This document shows, piece by piece, positions 47,610-56,343 of a stretch of 64,000 nucleotides of DNA. The notes beneath the pieces are model-generated. The model was given only the letters and a program-made list of their open reading frames with translations, ran no database searches and had not been told where the DNA came from. Both the position numbers and the translations under genes were made by a program. Positions within the stretch are counted from its first letter, which is position 1; each line of letters opens with the position of its first letter. Origin of the DNA: Photobacterium chitinilyticum (GTDB lineage: Bacteria; Pseudomonadota; Gammaproteobacteria; Enterobacterales; Vibrionaceae); NCBI RefSeq assembly GCF_004104355.1, contig NZ_RJLM01000011.1, positions 1 to 64,000 of the forward strand. The letters run 5' to 3'.

Positions 47610-48109
47610 AATTCTTCGTCATCAAGATGGATATTCAGTTGCTGCGATAACGGTGCGGTATTCCCCCACCATGACCGTGATACTTTGCTGTACGAAGCTT
47701 CGGTATCACCGAGCAGCGGACTGGCTGCCACAGATGCATTTTTCAGCTCCTGTTGATTAACAGCGACCAGTTGGGGCTGCGGCTTAAATGCATCATGTTG
47801 CCCCAGCTGCCTCACCAGCATGTCGGCAATACCCAAACTTTGCTGCTGGCTCATTTCCATCGCAATCTGGCTGTCATGCATCGAACGATAAAACTTCTGC
47901 TGACGGCTATTGAATAAGGAGTCCTCCTCATCATTCAGCGCATCAGATGCCTGACGCATATGCTTGAGCACACTTTGCAAAAAAACTGCTTCAAACTGAC
48001 CAGAGGCCTGCTTGAGGGCTTCGGTCTTGTCACCGTTGGCCTTGATATTCTGCAGGCTGGTTAAATCGTTATACATCGCCGAATTATTGTCGTTCTCGAG
48101 AATTTTCAT
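47606..48109 (-). CDS. flgJ: lateral FlgJ, rod-capping domain only
   Basis: A 167-aa protein corresponding to the N-terminal rod-scaffold half of FlgJ (QASGQFEAVFLQSVLKHMRQA). The C-terminal muramidase/glucosaminidase domain of the roughly 310-aa enterobacterial FlgJ is absent. Cell-wall opening for the lateral rod must then use another hydrolase, possibly the polar system's FlgJ or a transglycosylase. The short form is usual in lateral clusters. It shares one base with the end of flgI. Confidence 0.9.
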   Translation of the reverse strand: MKILENDNNSAMYNDLTSLQNIKANGDKTEALKQASGQFEAVFLQSVLKHMRQASDALNDEEDSLFNSRQQKFYRSMHDSQIAMEMSQQQSLGIADMLVRQLGQHDAFKPQPQLVAVNQQELKNASVAASPLLGDTEASYSKVSRSWWGNTAPLSQQLNIHLDDEEL

Positions 48110-49218
48110 TACAGCACCACCAGCTCGCCATCCAAAGCGCCAGCTTCATCCAACGCAATCAAAATCGCCATCAAGTCATTCGGCGTCGCCCCTAAACTGT
48201 TTACCGCATCAACGATAGTCTGCAGAGAAGTTCCCTCGTCGCTTTCAGGCCAGATAAATACTTTGCCGCGTTCTTGGTCAATAGACACATCAGACTCCGG
48301 TGTGACCGTCGTATTACCGCGGCCAAACGCATTCGGCTGGCTGACGTTGTAGTTCTCCACCACACTGACAGTCAGGTTACCGTGACTGACGGCAGCGGTA
48401 TGTACCCTGACGTCTTTACCGACCACAATGGTACCGGTTCGGGCATTGAAGACGACCTTGGCCTTGCGCGGGCCGGGCTCAACATCGATATTTTCCAGCA
48501 TCGCCAGAAAGGTGACTCGCTGGCTTTGATTATGCGGGGCACGGACGGTGATCCTTGCATGGCTCTGCGCGACAGCAACTTCCGGGCCAAATACCTTGTT
48601 AATTGCCTTCTCGATATTACGGGCAGTATTGAAGCCCGGCCGTTTTAAATTCAGCACCACATCGGTCGCGGTTAAAAACGAGGACGGTATTTCGCGCTCG
48701 ATGATCCCGCCATTAGGGATCAAACCTGCGGTCGGGATATTTATGGTGATCCCGCTACCACTGTTACCTTGAGCGACGACACCACCCACGACGAGGTTGC
48801 CTTGAGCCACCGCATAAATTTGACCGTCGAGCCCTTTTAGCGGTGTTAACAGCAAGGTGCCGCCACGCAGGCTCTTGGCATCACCAATTGAAGAAACAGT
48901 GATATCCAATGACTGGCCTTTGCTTGCAAGCGGTGGAAGCGTGGCATGAATAGCCACGGCGGCAACGTTCTTGAGCTTAGGATCGGCTTTGGCCGGCAGC
49001 TGAACACCAAACTGGCTCAGCATGTTCTTGACCGACTGGGAAGTGAACTTGGTTTGGCTCTTGTCTCCGGTACCGCTCAGGCCAACCACCAGGCCATACC
49101 CGACCAATTGGTTATCACGCACGCCCTGGATATCCACCAGACTTAACAACGGACGGGCCTGAAGCAGCAAAGGGGTGGCCAGCAAAAGCAGGCCCGCTAT
49201 AAATTTTTTCATCGCCAT
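48109..49218 (-). CDS. flgI: lateral flagellar P-ring protein FlgI
   Basis: A 369-aa periplasmic P-ring subunit in the peptidoglycan layer. The signal peptide (about 1-22, cleavage after LQA) is followed by [24 protein letters not shown], a strongly conserved start. The C-terminus [23 protein letters not shown] is diagnostic. It is coupled to flgH by a one-base overlap. Confidence 0.96.
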   Translation of the reverse strand: MAMKKFIAGLLLLATPLLLQARPLLSLVDIQGVRDNQLVGYGLVVGLSGTGDKSQTKFTSQSVKNMLSQFGVQLPAKADPKLKNVAAVAIHATLPPLASKGQSLDITVSSIGDAKSLRGGTLLLTPLKGLDGQIYAVAQGNLVVGGVVAQGNSGSGITINIPTAGLIPNGGIIEREIPSSFLTATDVVLNLKRPGFNTARNIEKAINKVFGPEVAVAQSHARITVRAPHNQSQRVTFLAMLENIDVEPGPRKAKVVFNARTGTIVVGKDVRVHTAAVSHGNLTVSVVENYNVSQPNAFGRGNTTVTPESDVSIDQERGKVFIWPESDEGTSLQTIVDAVNSLGATPNDLMAILIALDEAGALDGELVVL

Positions 49219-49877
49219 TAGATTGGGAACCAGGAGCTATTGAAGAATCGGGATAGCCAGCCGGATTCATTGGCATCTGCCAGTGCACCACGACCAGAGT
49301 AGGTGATCCGGGCATCGCCCAATCGCTGCGAGGAGACCCGGTTAGAGCCGTCGATATCATCAACCCGCACTAAGCCGGAAAGGCGGATATATTCATCCCC
49401 CTGATTGAGCTTGAGCCACTTTTCCCCCCGGATCCGCAGCACCCCGTTCGGCAGCACCTCGGCTACCATCACGGTAATACTGCCCGACAGCGAGTTTTGC
49501 TGCGAGCTTGATGACGAGCCTTTAAAGTCACGCTCGCCTTCCAGAGTAAACTGTCCTTTAGGCTGTGCTTTTCCGGCAATCAGCGGGATGCCAATTCCGA
49601 CATTACTGTCTTTGCCATAGCTGGTACCGGCCTTTTTGCTGGAGCGGGTCTGCTCATCGAGCTCAACCGTTAAAATATCACCAAGACGAAAGGCCCGGCG
49701 ATCCTGAAACAGCGCCATACCATAATTGGCACTGAACAAGCTGCCATCAGGGTCAACGGTGTACTCCGGAAATTCCATACTTGGCACCGATTCCTTCGGC
49801 TGCACATCGACAAGCGAAGAAACGGGCGCGCATCCAGTTAGCAACAGAACACCGAACAAATAAATTACGCGTAACAT
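49218..49877 (-). CDS. flgH: lateral flagellar L-ring lipoprotein FlgH
   Basis: A 219-aa outer-membrane L-ring lipoprotein. The lipobox LLTGC places the modified Cys at residue 16. The family motif [20 protein letters not shown] and the later [22 protein letters not shown] are present. It forms the bushing with FlgI. Confidence 0.95.
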   Translation of the reverse strand: MLRVIYLFGVLLLTGCAPVSSLVDVQPKESVPSMEFPEYTVDPDGSLFSANYGMALFQDRRAFRLGDILTVELDEQTRSSKKAGTSYGKDSNVGIGIPLIAGKAQPKGQFTLEGERDFKGSSSSSQQNSLSGSITVMVAEVLPNGVLRIRGEKWLKLNQGDEYIRLSGLVRVDDIDGSNRVSSQRLGDARITYSGRGALADANESGWLSRFFNSSWFPI

Positions 49878-49887
49878 GCCTGAAAAC

Positions 49888-50673
49888 TCACATTGACTGG
49901 CTGACGAATTTCAGCATCTGATCAGCACTCGATACCACTTTGGCATTCATTTCATAGGCGCGCTGGGTGGTGATCATATTCACCATTTCTTCCACCACGT
50001 TCACATTGGAACCTTCAAGGCTGAACTGGCTGATCTGGCCCAAGCCATCTTCACCACCCACCCCTTCAATCGGCGCGCCTGAAGCTCCCGATTCTTTGAA
50101 CAGGTTTCCACCCAAGGATTCTAAACCCGCCGGGTTAGTGAAGTTTGCCAGGGTGAGCTGACCGATTTCCTGAGCCTGCGGATCATCTGCAGTCGAGATA
50201 GTGACGATGCCATCAGAGCCAACGCTAAAGCTCGTCGCATTCTCCGGGATTTCGATGTTAGGCATCAACGGCAAACCCGATGCCGTTACCAGCGCACCTT
50301 CCGAATTGCGATGGAACTGACCATTACGGGTATAGCCGGTATTTCCGTCGGCCATTTCCACCTGGAAAAAGCCCGAGCCAAGAATCGCCAGATCGGTTGC
50401 CTGCTCGGTATTCTGATAGGCCCCGGTTTTCATCAGCTTTTGGGTACCGACAGTGCGAACACCATTACCCAGCTGCAAACCACCCGGTGTTTCATTTTGC
50501 TGATCAGCCATTGAGCCCGGCTGTTTTTTCATCTGATAGAACAGGTCTTCAAATACCGCACGATCTTGCTTGAAGCCGACAGTGTTCACGTTGGCCAGGT
50601 TGTTTGAGATAACCTGCATTTGGGTATCTTGTGCCGCCAGGCCGGTCTTGCTGACCCAAAGTGCTGCATGCAT
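49888..50673 (-). CDS. flgG: lateral distal rod protein FlgG
   Basis: A 261-aa distal rod subunit. It has the N-terminal rod signature (LAAQDTQMQVISNNLANVNTVGFK in slightly separated form) and the C-terminal conserved helix NVNVVEEMVNMITTQRAYEMN. Length matches FlgG (about 260 aa). It is 69 bp after flgF, the widest gap inside the flgB-L run. Confidence 0.95.
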   Translation of the reverse strand: MHAALWVSKTGLAAQDTQMQVISNNLANVNTVGFKQDRAVFEDLFYQMKKQPGSMADQQNETPGGLQLGNGVRTVGTQKLMKTGAYQNTEQATDLAILGSGFFQVEMADGNTGYTRNGQFHRNSEGALVTASGLPLMPNIEIPENATSFSVGSDGIVTISTADDPQAQEIGQLTLANFTNPAGLESLGGNLFKESGASGAPIEGVGGEDGLGQISQFSLEGSNVNVVEEMVNMITTQRAYEMNAKVVSSADQMLKFVSQSM

Positions 50674-50742
50674 GTGGCGTTGCTCCTAAAAAATATTCAG
50701 CCCCTGAGTAGTAAGGACTGTGATCGTTCTAATTGGCCGGGA

Positions 50743-51477
50743 TTAATTACCGCGTACAATGCGATTACCGGCGGTGGCCAAATCTTCTGCGGTCTTCATC
50801 ATTTTGACTTGGAACTCAAAGTTCCGGGACAGGGACATATTGTTGATCAGCGAGTCAATCGCATTCACGTTGCTGCTTTCAAGGTAGCCTGCCGCAACCG
50901 TAACCGTGTCATCCATTTCGGCCTGTCCACCTGCACCCGCGACACGAAATAGACCATCTTCTCTTTTGTGTAAATTGGCCAAGTCCGGTTTCACCAACTT
51001 AAGTCGGCCAACTTCCTGCACGAGTCCGCCTCCCTGCGGCACAATTGAAATCGTACCGTCGGTACCCACATCCAGTTGCTGATATTCAGGGATCACTACC
51101 GGGCCACCCTCGCCCATTACCGGCCGGTCGCCGAGCATCAGCCCGCCATCCTGATCAAGATGAAAGTTACCGGTCCGGGTATAGGCTTCATCATTTTCTC
51201 CGGCTTGCACCGCAAAAAAGCCCTCACCACGAATAGCAATATCAAACGGATTATCGGTATTTTGCAGGGCGCCGCTGGAAAAGTCCGTCCCGCCCGATCT
51301 TGCCGCAACCAAGGTACGGCTGTTATAGCCCTCCCCTTTTACCGCAATACTTTCGGCCTGTTCGATATCCGCCCGGAAACCGGTAGTATTGACGTTGGCC
51401 AGGTTATTGGCATGTACCTGCTGGGCCATCATGACCCGGCTGGCGCCAGACATGGCGGTGAATAACAGCTTATCCAT
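50743..51477 (-). CDS. flgF: lateral proximal rod protein FlgF
   Basis: A 244-aa rod protein starting MDKLLFTAMSGASRVMMAQQ with the Asn-rich rod signature HANNLANVNTTGF, and ending in the conserved helix containing NVNAIDSLINNMSLSRNFE. Order flgE-flgF-flgG is conserved. Confidence 0.94.
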   Translation of the reverse strand: MDKLLFTAMSGASRVMMAQQVHANNLANVNTTGFRADIEQAESIAVKGEGYNSRTLVAARSGGTDFSSGALQNTDNPFDIAIRGEGFFAVQAGENDEAYTRTGNFHLDQDGGLMLGDRPVMGEGGPVVIPEYQQLDVGTDGTISIVPQGGGLVQEVGRLKLVKPDLANLHKREDGLFRVAGAGGQAEMDDTVTVAAGYLESSNVNAIDSLINNMSLSRNFEFQVKMMKTAEDLATAGNRIVRGN

Positions 51478-51489
51478 TACCGGCTCCTA

Positions 51490-52695
51490 CTACAGATTTT
51501 GGAACAATATCTGGGTCATTTCCTGAGACACCTGGATCGTCTTGGCATTGGCCTGGTAGTTGCTCTGCGCCGACATCAAACCAACCATCTCATTAGTCAG
51601 GTCAACGTTCGAGCCTTCATATACACCAGTGCGAAGTGAGCCCATCTGGCCAGTATTGGCCGTTCCGGTCAATGGCGCACCAGAGGCAAAGCTCTGAGTC
51701 CAGCGGGTACCACCAGCCTGTTGCAAACCTTCCTGATTCGGGAAGCGTGCCAGCACAACCTGGCCCTGGGCCTTGGTCTGGCCATTGGAATAACGTGCGT
51801 ACACCGTGCCGTCATCTTCGAAATACCAGCCCGCAAGCTTGCCCGGCGCGTAGCCATCCTGGGCATTTTTATTGATTGAGAACTTGCTGCCGTACTGGCT
51901 CACTTCGGCCATATCGAAGGTAACTGTTTGCTGGTTGGCACCGTTGCCTGGAGCAAAGTTCAGGCTGACACCACCTGCCGGCGTTACAATCTTACCCTCG
52001 GCATTGAACACTACCGCCTCTGTCTGTATCGGCGTCTTCTGATCATCAAGTACATAATGTGCCTGCCACTGATTGTCGCCAGTTTTGACAAAGTACTGGG
52101 TCATCTCGTGCTCGCCGCCAATCGAGTCATAGATAGTCGTGGTCGTTCTGGTAGTGAAAGTGGCTGGGTCTTCAGGGTCAAATGGGGTTTTAGCCGTATC
52201 GATAGCAGCAGAGTTGGCATCCAGGTTAAGACCCTGATTAACTTTTGTGGTTATTTTTGCCGCCATATCACCGGTGCTGACACTCAGGTCGGCCATATTA
52301 CCGGTCTGGATCTGGCCTGTATCCGTCGCATCATAGCCTTGTAGGCGGTAGCCATCAGCCGTCACCAGATAGCCGTCGGCATCCAGGTTCATTACCCCGT
52401 TGCGGGTGAACATCTGCTGGCCGTTGCTCTGCACCATGAAGAAACCTTCGCCATTGATCGCCAAATCACTGTTGCGGCCGGTTGGCGTGGTGCTACCACT
52501 CATGAAGCTCTGGCGGGTAGTTGATACCTCGACACCATTCATCTCGCCACCGCCAAACTGTGGCGCATAGATATCCTGAAACTCGGTACGTGATGATTTG
52601 TAGCCAATGGTACCGACGTTGGCGATATTCTGGCTGATGGTGTTCATTTGTTCGGTGGTGGACTTGAGGCCACTCATACCAATATTAATTGACAT
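51490..52695 (-). CDS. flgE: lateral hook protein FlgE
   Basis: A 401-aa hook subunit. The N-terminus MSINIGMSGLKSTTEQMNTI and NIANVGTIGYKSSRTEFQDIY are typical. The C-terminus contains EGSNVDLTNEMVGLMSAQSNYQ. Central D1/D2 domains make up the curved universal joint between rod and filament. Confidence 0.95.
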   Translation of the reverse strand: MSINIGMSGLKSTTEQMNTISQNIANVGTIGYKSSRTEFQDIYAPQFGGGEMNGVEVSTTRQSFMSGSTTPTGRNSDLAINGEGFFMVQSNGQQMFTRNGVMNLDADGYLVTADGYRLQGYDATDTGQIQTGNMADLSVSTGDMAAKITTKVNQGLNLDANSAAIDTAKTPFDPEDPATFTTRTTTTIYDSIGGEHEMTQYFVKTGDNQWQAHYVLDDQKTPIQTEAVVFNAEGKIVTPAGGVSLNFAPGNGANQQTVTFDMAEVSQYGSKFSINKNAQDGYAPGKLAGWYFEDDGTVYARYSNGQTKAQGQVVLARFPNQEGLQQAGGTRWTQSFASGAPLTGTANTGQMGSLRTGVYEGSNVDLTNEMVGLMSAQSNYQANAKTIQVSQEMTQILFQNL

Positions 52696-52727
52696 TACCT
52701 TTCCTACTTTAATTCTTGTTGACGTGA

Positions 52728-53399
52728 TTACGCCGTTATTTCACGCATATCGTACATAGACATCTTGCCCAGCCCCTTGAGACTTAGCAGGATCGCACCG
52801 CCGCCAGACGGAATATTGACCGACTCAACCTCGGCAGCAATCATCATTTTCTGGCTCCAGGCATCATCGCCTTTCTCAGCCAGCACCTCGAAGGTATAAC
52901 TGCCTGAGCCCAGATCATCGCCGTCGATCTTGAATTCCGCCATGCCAGAGCCCTGAGGACCAAGCTTGATTTCATCAACCACTTTGCCATCTTCGTCGTA
53001 GACCATGACCTTGGCACTGTCGACCGATTGATCGAACTGGACCCGACCGTCAATCACCTGGCCTTTGGCCACGTCGACCTCCTGGTTGGCCTCCATCAGC
53101 ACTTTCTTGCCAACGAGATTGGTCGCCTGCAGCATCTCCACATTGGTCATACCGATGTTGAGGTTCGCTAACCCCGACTTGACCCCTTCCAAGCTCTCGA
53201 CAGCTGACATCATGCCCAGCTGGGTCAGGTACTCAGTGCCGTCTGTCGGATTGAGCGGGTCCTGATTCTGAACCTGGGCGACCATCATGGTCAGGAAATC
53301 ATTGCTGGACGGATTCATTCCGTTGCCGGCCACCTGAGGTTCTTTAGGTGCCGCCTTTGGGCTGTACTGACTGGTGGTGCTAATTTGTGGCAAACTCAC
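52728..53399 (-). CDS. flgD: lateral hook-capping protein FlgD
   Basis: A 223-aa hook scaffold cap. The N-terminal FlgD signature FLTMMVAQVQNQDPLNPTDG (about 35-54) is followed by EYLTQLGMMSAVE and a Tudor/Fn3-like C-terminal domain. It is released when FlgK docks. Confidence 0.94.
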   Translation of the reverse strand: MSLPQISTTSQYSPKAAPKEPQVAGNGMNPSSNDFLTMMVAQVQNQDPLNPTDGTEYLTQLGMMSAVESLEGVKSGLANLNIGMTNVEMLQATNLVGKKVLMEANQEVDVAKGQVIDGRVQFDQSVDSAKVMVYDEDGKVVDEIKLGPQGSGMAEFKIDGDDLGSGSYTFEVLAEKGDDAWSQKMMIAAEVESVNIPSGGGAILLSLKGLGKMSMYDMREITA

Positions 53400-53408
53400 T
53401 TAAGCCTC

Positions 53409-53828
53409 CTAACTTGACTGACCCAGACGCAAAATACTCTGCTGCATGCTGCGAGCTCGGCTCATTACATCAACACTGGTTTCGAAACTTCGGGATGCCG
53501 CCATCATGTCCGCCATTTCTTCAACCGCATTAACCGTCGAATGAAAGACATACCCGTCTTTATTTGCCTTCGGATGATTCGGTTCATAGCGACGGCGTAG
53601 TGGCTCGTCACTCTCAATCACATCCTCAATTTGCACTTTCGCGCCTGCTGCCGGGCTATTGAGATCCACCATCACAGTGGAAAATACCGGTCGCTTAGCG
53701 CGATAGCCGGTTTGCTCAGAGCCCGACACCACGTCTGCGTTAGCCAGGTTACTGGCCACCGTGTTCAGACGTACGGTCTGTGCCGTCATTGCGGAACCGG
53801 CGATGTCATAAATCGTAGAAAAAGCCAT
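53409..53828 (-). CDS. flgC: lateral proximal rod protein FlgC
   Basis: A 139-aa rod subunit with the opening MAFSTIYDIAGSAMTAQTVR, the ASNLANAD rod motif, and the C-terminal NAVEEMADMMAASRSFETSV helix. It lies 6 bp after flgB. Confidence 0.95.
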   Translation of the reverse strand: MAFSTIYDIAGSAMTAQTVRLNTVASNLANADVVSGSEQTGYRAKRPVFSTVMVDLNSPAAGAKVQIEDVIESDEPLRRRYEPNHPKANKDGYVFHSTVNAVEEMADMMAASRSFETSVDVMSRARSMQQSILRLGQSS

Positions 53829-53833
53829 AGCTG

Positions 53834-54205
53834 TTACTGTCCGTTAATGGCTTTTTTCAAGCCGCTGAGTTTCATATTCAAAAAAGTAGTACTGGTCTGA
53901 AAAGCCATTGCATTGGCGGCGAACTGGGCTTGCTCCACCCCCAGCTCAACGGTATTGCCATCCTGTGCGGGCTGCTGCGGAGCTCGATAGAGCAACTCGT
54001 AGCTTTGAGGACGACGGCGGGCCTGATGTTTGGCCCTTGCATCATTGGCCACCTGCTTCATTGCCTCTTCGAAGCTAATATCGCGCGCCTTGAAATTAGG
54101 GGTATCGACATTGGCCAAATTACTGGCCAATACTTTTGCGCGTTGTGTTCGAAACGCCAATGTATTAGGGTGTACCCCCAGTGCTTGTTCAAAGTTAATT
54201 GCCAT
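53834..54205 (-). CDS. flgB: lateral proximal rod protein FlgB
   Basis: A 123-aa rod subunit, first gene of flgBCDEFGHIJKL. The motif KVLASNLANVDTPNFKARDI (about 24-43) is diagnostic. Its start is about 76 bp downstream of the predicted sigma-54 transcription start. Confidence 0.95.
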   Translation of the reverse strand: MAINFEQALGVHPNTLAFRTQRAKVLASNLANVDTPNFKARDISFEEAMKQVANDARAKHQARRRPQSYELLYRAPQQPAQDGNTVELGVEQAQFAANAMAFQTSTTFLNMKLSGLKKAINGQ

Positions 54206-54291
54206 TATTTGCCGCCATTACTTATCACTATTGTTCATCGCAATCATGCCTAGATGCACACCGTTGTGATGGTCAAACCAGAACGATAACA

Positions 54292-54308
54292 AGCACAAAA
54301 CGTGCCAA
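54292..54308 (-). promoter_or_regulatory. sigma-54 promoter of flgBCDEFGHIJ(KL)
   Basis: On the minus strand TTGGCACGTTTTGTGCT has the -24 GG and -12 GC dinucleotides exactly 10 nt apart. It matches TTGGCACG-N4-TTGCT at all but one position. It suits control by the sigma-54 activator LafK encoded at 61.5-62.9 kb. Confidence 0.75.
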
Positions 54309-54365
54309 CAGTTATACCCTTTTTATTCAAACAGTTATGGTTGTATCAGCGTGGATCAAAAGCCA

Positions 54366-55100
54366 ATGCGGAAGTACCACTTCCGAGCGGAAACTGTCCT
54401 AATCGCCTGCTTGCTCGGATATGCAGTACCTTCCGCCTGTCTGGCAAAAACCACACCGACAGTCTCGGCAGGCACATCTTCCGCCCAGCAAGAAGTTTCC
54501 CGCTACCTGAAACAGCAGGTTCGGCGCTACGCCGCCAGCATTGGCAGCCGCGACTATCAAATTAATCTACAGCCCCTCGCGGAACTTCCCCGATGTAATA
54601 AACCATTGCAGCAAACGCTAAGTGAACCGACGCAACCTGTCGGCCGGCTATCCGTAACGCTGGAGTGCCACCAGCCCAGCTACTGGAAAGCCAGGGCCAG
54701 GGCCGAGGTGGCCATTTTTCTTCCGCTCGTGGTTGCCAAGCACCCTCTGGCCCGCAACCAAGCCATCACCCGGGCCGATCTCAGCCTCAAACGCAGTAAC
54801 TTGGCCTATTTGCGCCACAGTTATTTCACCGATATCAGTGCCGTAGCCGGGTTAAACAGCCGCCGAAAGATCATAGCCGGAAAAATTATTAGCCCGCGAA
54901 TGATCGAGGCGCCTGAGCTGGTACAGCGTAATGAAGGAGTGGTCATCGAAGCCCGCATGGGTAGCATGACCGCTAAAATGAAGGGAGTTGCACTGGAATC
55001 GGGGACTCAGGGTGACTCGATCAGGGTCCGAAACCTGTCGTCCAACAAAGAGATTTTCGCAACGGTGATCGGACAACAAAGAGTGCAAACAACCTTTTAA
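54366..55100 (+). CDS. flgA: P-ring assembly chaperone FlgA (lateral)
   Basis: A periplasmic chaperone of about 244 aa for P-ring (FlgI) assembly. A signal peptide (about 8-27, ending SACLA) is followed by a SAF domain. The C-terminal region ISPRMIEAPELVQRNEGVVI, RMGSMTAKMKGVALE and GDSIRVRNLSSNKEI is diagnostic. GTG 54351 is an alternative start. It is divergent from flgB and first of the flgA-flgM-flgN series. No sigma-54 element was found on its own strand. Confidence 0.92.
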   Translation: MRKYHFRAETVLIACLLGYAVPSACLAKTTPTVSAGTSSAQQEVSRYLKQQVRRYAASIGSRDYQINLQPLAELPRCNKPLQQTLSEPTQPVGRLSVTLECHQPSYWKARARAEVAIFLPLVVAKHPLARNQAITRADLSLKRSNLAYLRHSYFTDISAVAGLNSRRKIIAGKIISPRMIEAPELVQRNEGVVIEARMGSMTAKMKGVALESGTQGDSIRVRNLSSNKEIFATVIGQQRVQTTF

Positions 55101-55130
55101 TGGTAATATATCCAAATAACCACAAAATAA

Positions 55131-55159
55131 TTTAAGCGTTCCGCTGATTGGTCGCTTTA
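55131..55159 (+). promoter_or_regulatory. sigma-28-like promoter of flgMN
   Basis: TAAGCGTT, 10 nt, GTCGCTTT, preceded by AT-rich DNA and about 35 bp before the flgM start. It closely matches the lafA promoter words, with one base less spacing. A sigma-28 promoter on its own inhibitor gene is a familiar arrangement. Confidence 0.5.
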
Positions 55160-55195
55160 GATCAGTAACCGCACATCTGTTTTTATGTGAAGACT

Positions 55196-55468
55196 ATGAT
55201 TGGAAAAATATCTCACTCGCAGCCCGTCGCATTGCCGACGGAGGCAGCAAACAAACCTGCTGGGGCAAAAGCGGCACCAGTAGCACAAGTTGAACTCAGC
55301 CATGACATGCAATCGCTGCAATCAGCCAAGCAGGCTATGGCGAAAACCAGCGATGTCGATATGGATAAAGTTGCCGAAATGAAGGCAATGCTGAAGTCAG
55401 GCAATATCTCAGTCAATCTGGACTCGCTGGCAGGTAGCATGGTTGACTTCTATCAGGGACAGAGCTGA
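55196..55468 (+). CDS. flgM: lateral anti-sigma-28 factor FlgM
   Basis: A small (about 90-aa) anti-sigma factor that holds LafS until the hook is complete, then is exported. An unstructured N-half is followed by the sigma-binding part DVDMDKVAEMKAMLKSGNI and LDSLAGSMVDFYQ, typical of FlgM C-termini. The frame opens at GTG 55187; ATG 55196 is preferred. Its last base is shared with the flgN start (TGATG). Confidence 0.88.
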   Translation: MIGKISHSQPVALPTEAANKPAGAKAAPVAQVELSHDMQSLQSAKQAMAKTSDVDMDKVAEMKAMLKSGNISVNLDSLAGSMVDFYQGQS

Positions 55469-55902
55469 TGGCCTCACAAGCCGAACTGGTCAAAGCCCTG
55501 CTCAGTGAGCTGGCTCTGGATGTAAAAAGCTACCAGCAACTAGCGCGACAGCTACAGCATCAGGAAACACTCTTGGTTAACCGAGACAGCCAAGCGTTGC
55601 TGACACATAATGCCCAGCTCCAGCAGCTGATGAAACAGCTCGGTGATCACGCACAGCGCCGATGCGAATATCTTGAATCTTTGGGGGTTAGTGCCGATGA
55701 TACCGGCATGAAACGCCTGCTTGCGGCCCTGCCTGCTCAGTACCAGCAGCAAGGCAACGTATTATGGCAACAACTCTATGAGTTAACACTGCAATGTCAG
55801 GAACGTAATAATTGCAACGGACGCCTGCTGGCACAGCAGAAGCAAATGATTGATAAGCTACTGAAGCCTGAGCAGCAGTATTGCTATAGCCCTGGCTGCT
55901 GA
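55468..55902 (+). CDS. flgN: lateral export chaperone FlgN
   Basis: A 144-aa helical, Gln-rich chaperone for FlgK and FlgL. It is identified by helical content, size and the fixed flgA-flgM-flgN order. It is translationally coupled to flgM and ends 6 bp from the convergent fliJ stop, with no terminator between. Confidence 0.82.
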   Translation: MASQAELVKALLSELALDVKSYQQLARQLQHQETLLVNRDSQALLTHNAQLQQLMKQLGDHAQRRCEYLESLGVSADDTGMKRLLAALPAQYQQQGNVLWQQLYELTLQCQERNNCNGRLLAQQKQMIDKLLKPEQQYCYSPGC

Positions 55903-55908
55903 GCTCGT

Positions 55909-56340
55909 TCAACGACGGTGAAAAAAACGATTCATCGACAGTTCGTCCATCACTTTCTGCTCCTGCCGTTCCTGCTTGCGCTGGATTTGGGCCAGGCGCT
56001 TATCAATGATCTTATCGCCCATTTTAACCTGACAGTGCTGCTCAACCAGACGGGTATTCATACTGCGAAGCTCTACCTGCGACAGCGCCAGTTCCTGACG
56101 CTGGAGGTTGGTTAAATTGTCCAGCTGATGACGGAATCGCCCTATCCCCTTGAGCAACAAAGCCGAGGTTTCGCTACCACTAGCCACCGCATATTGACCA
56201 GACAGATCTTCCAACAGATCCAGACGCTGCTGATGAGCATGGGTTTGTCGGTTAAGCTCGGAATGCTGTTGCTGTAACTCATCAAATTTCTTCTGTTGCT
56301 GATCACGCCAGCCCTGTACCACTTTCACTCGCTTTTTCAC
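55909..56340 (-). CDS. fliJ: lateral FliJ export protein
   Basis: A 143-aa coiled-coil stalk of the export ATPase. It is almost entirely helical, rich in Gln, Arg and Glu, beginning MKKRVKVVQGWRDQQQKK. It couples the FliI hexamer to the export gate. It is last gene of the motY-lafK-fliEFGHIJ run and lies 3 bp after fliI. Confidence 0.82.
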   Translation of the reverse strand: MKKRVKVVQGWRDQQQKKFDELQQQHSELNRQTHAHQQRLDLLEDLSGQYAVASGSETSALLLKGIGRFRHQLDNLTNLQRQELALSQVELRSMNTRLVEQHCQVKMGDKIIDKRLAQIQRKQERQEQKVMDELSMNRFFHRR

Positions 56341-56343
56341 GGC

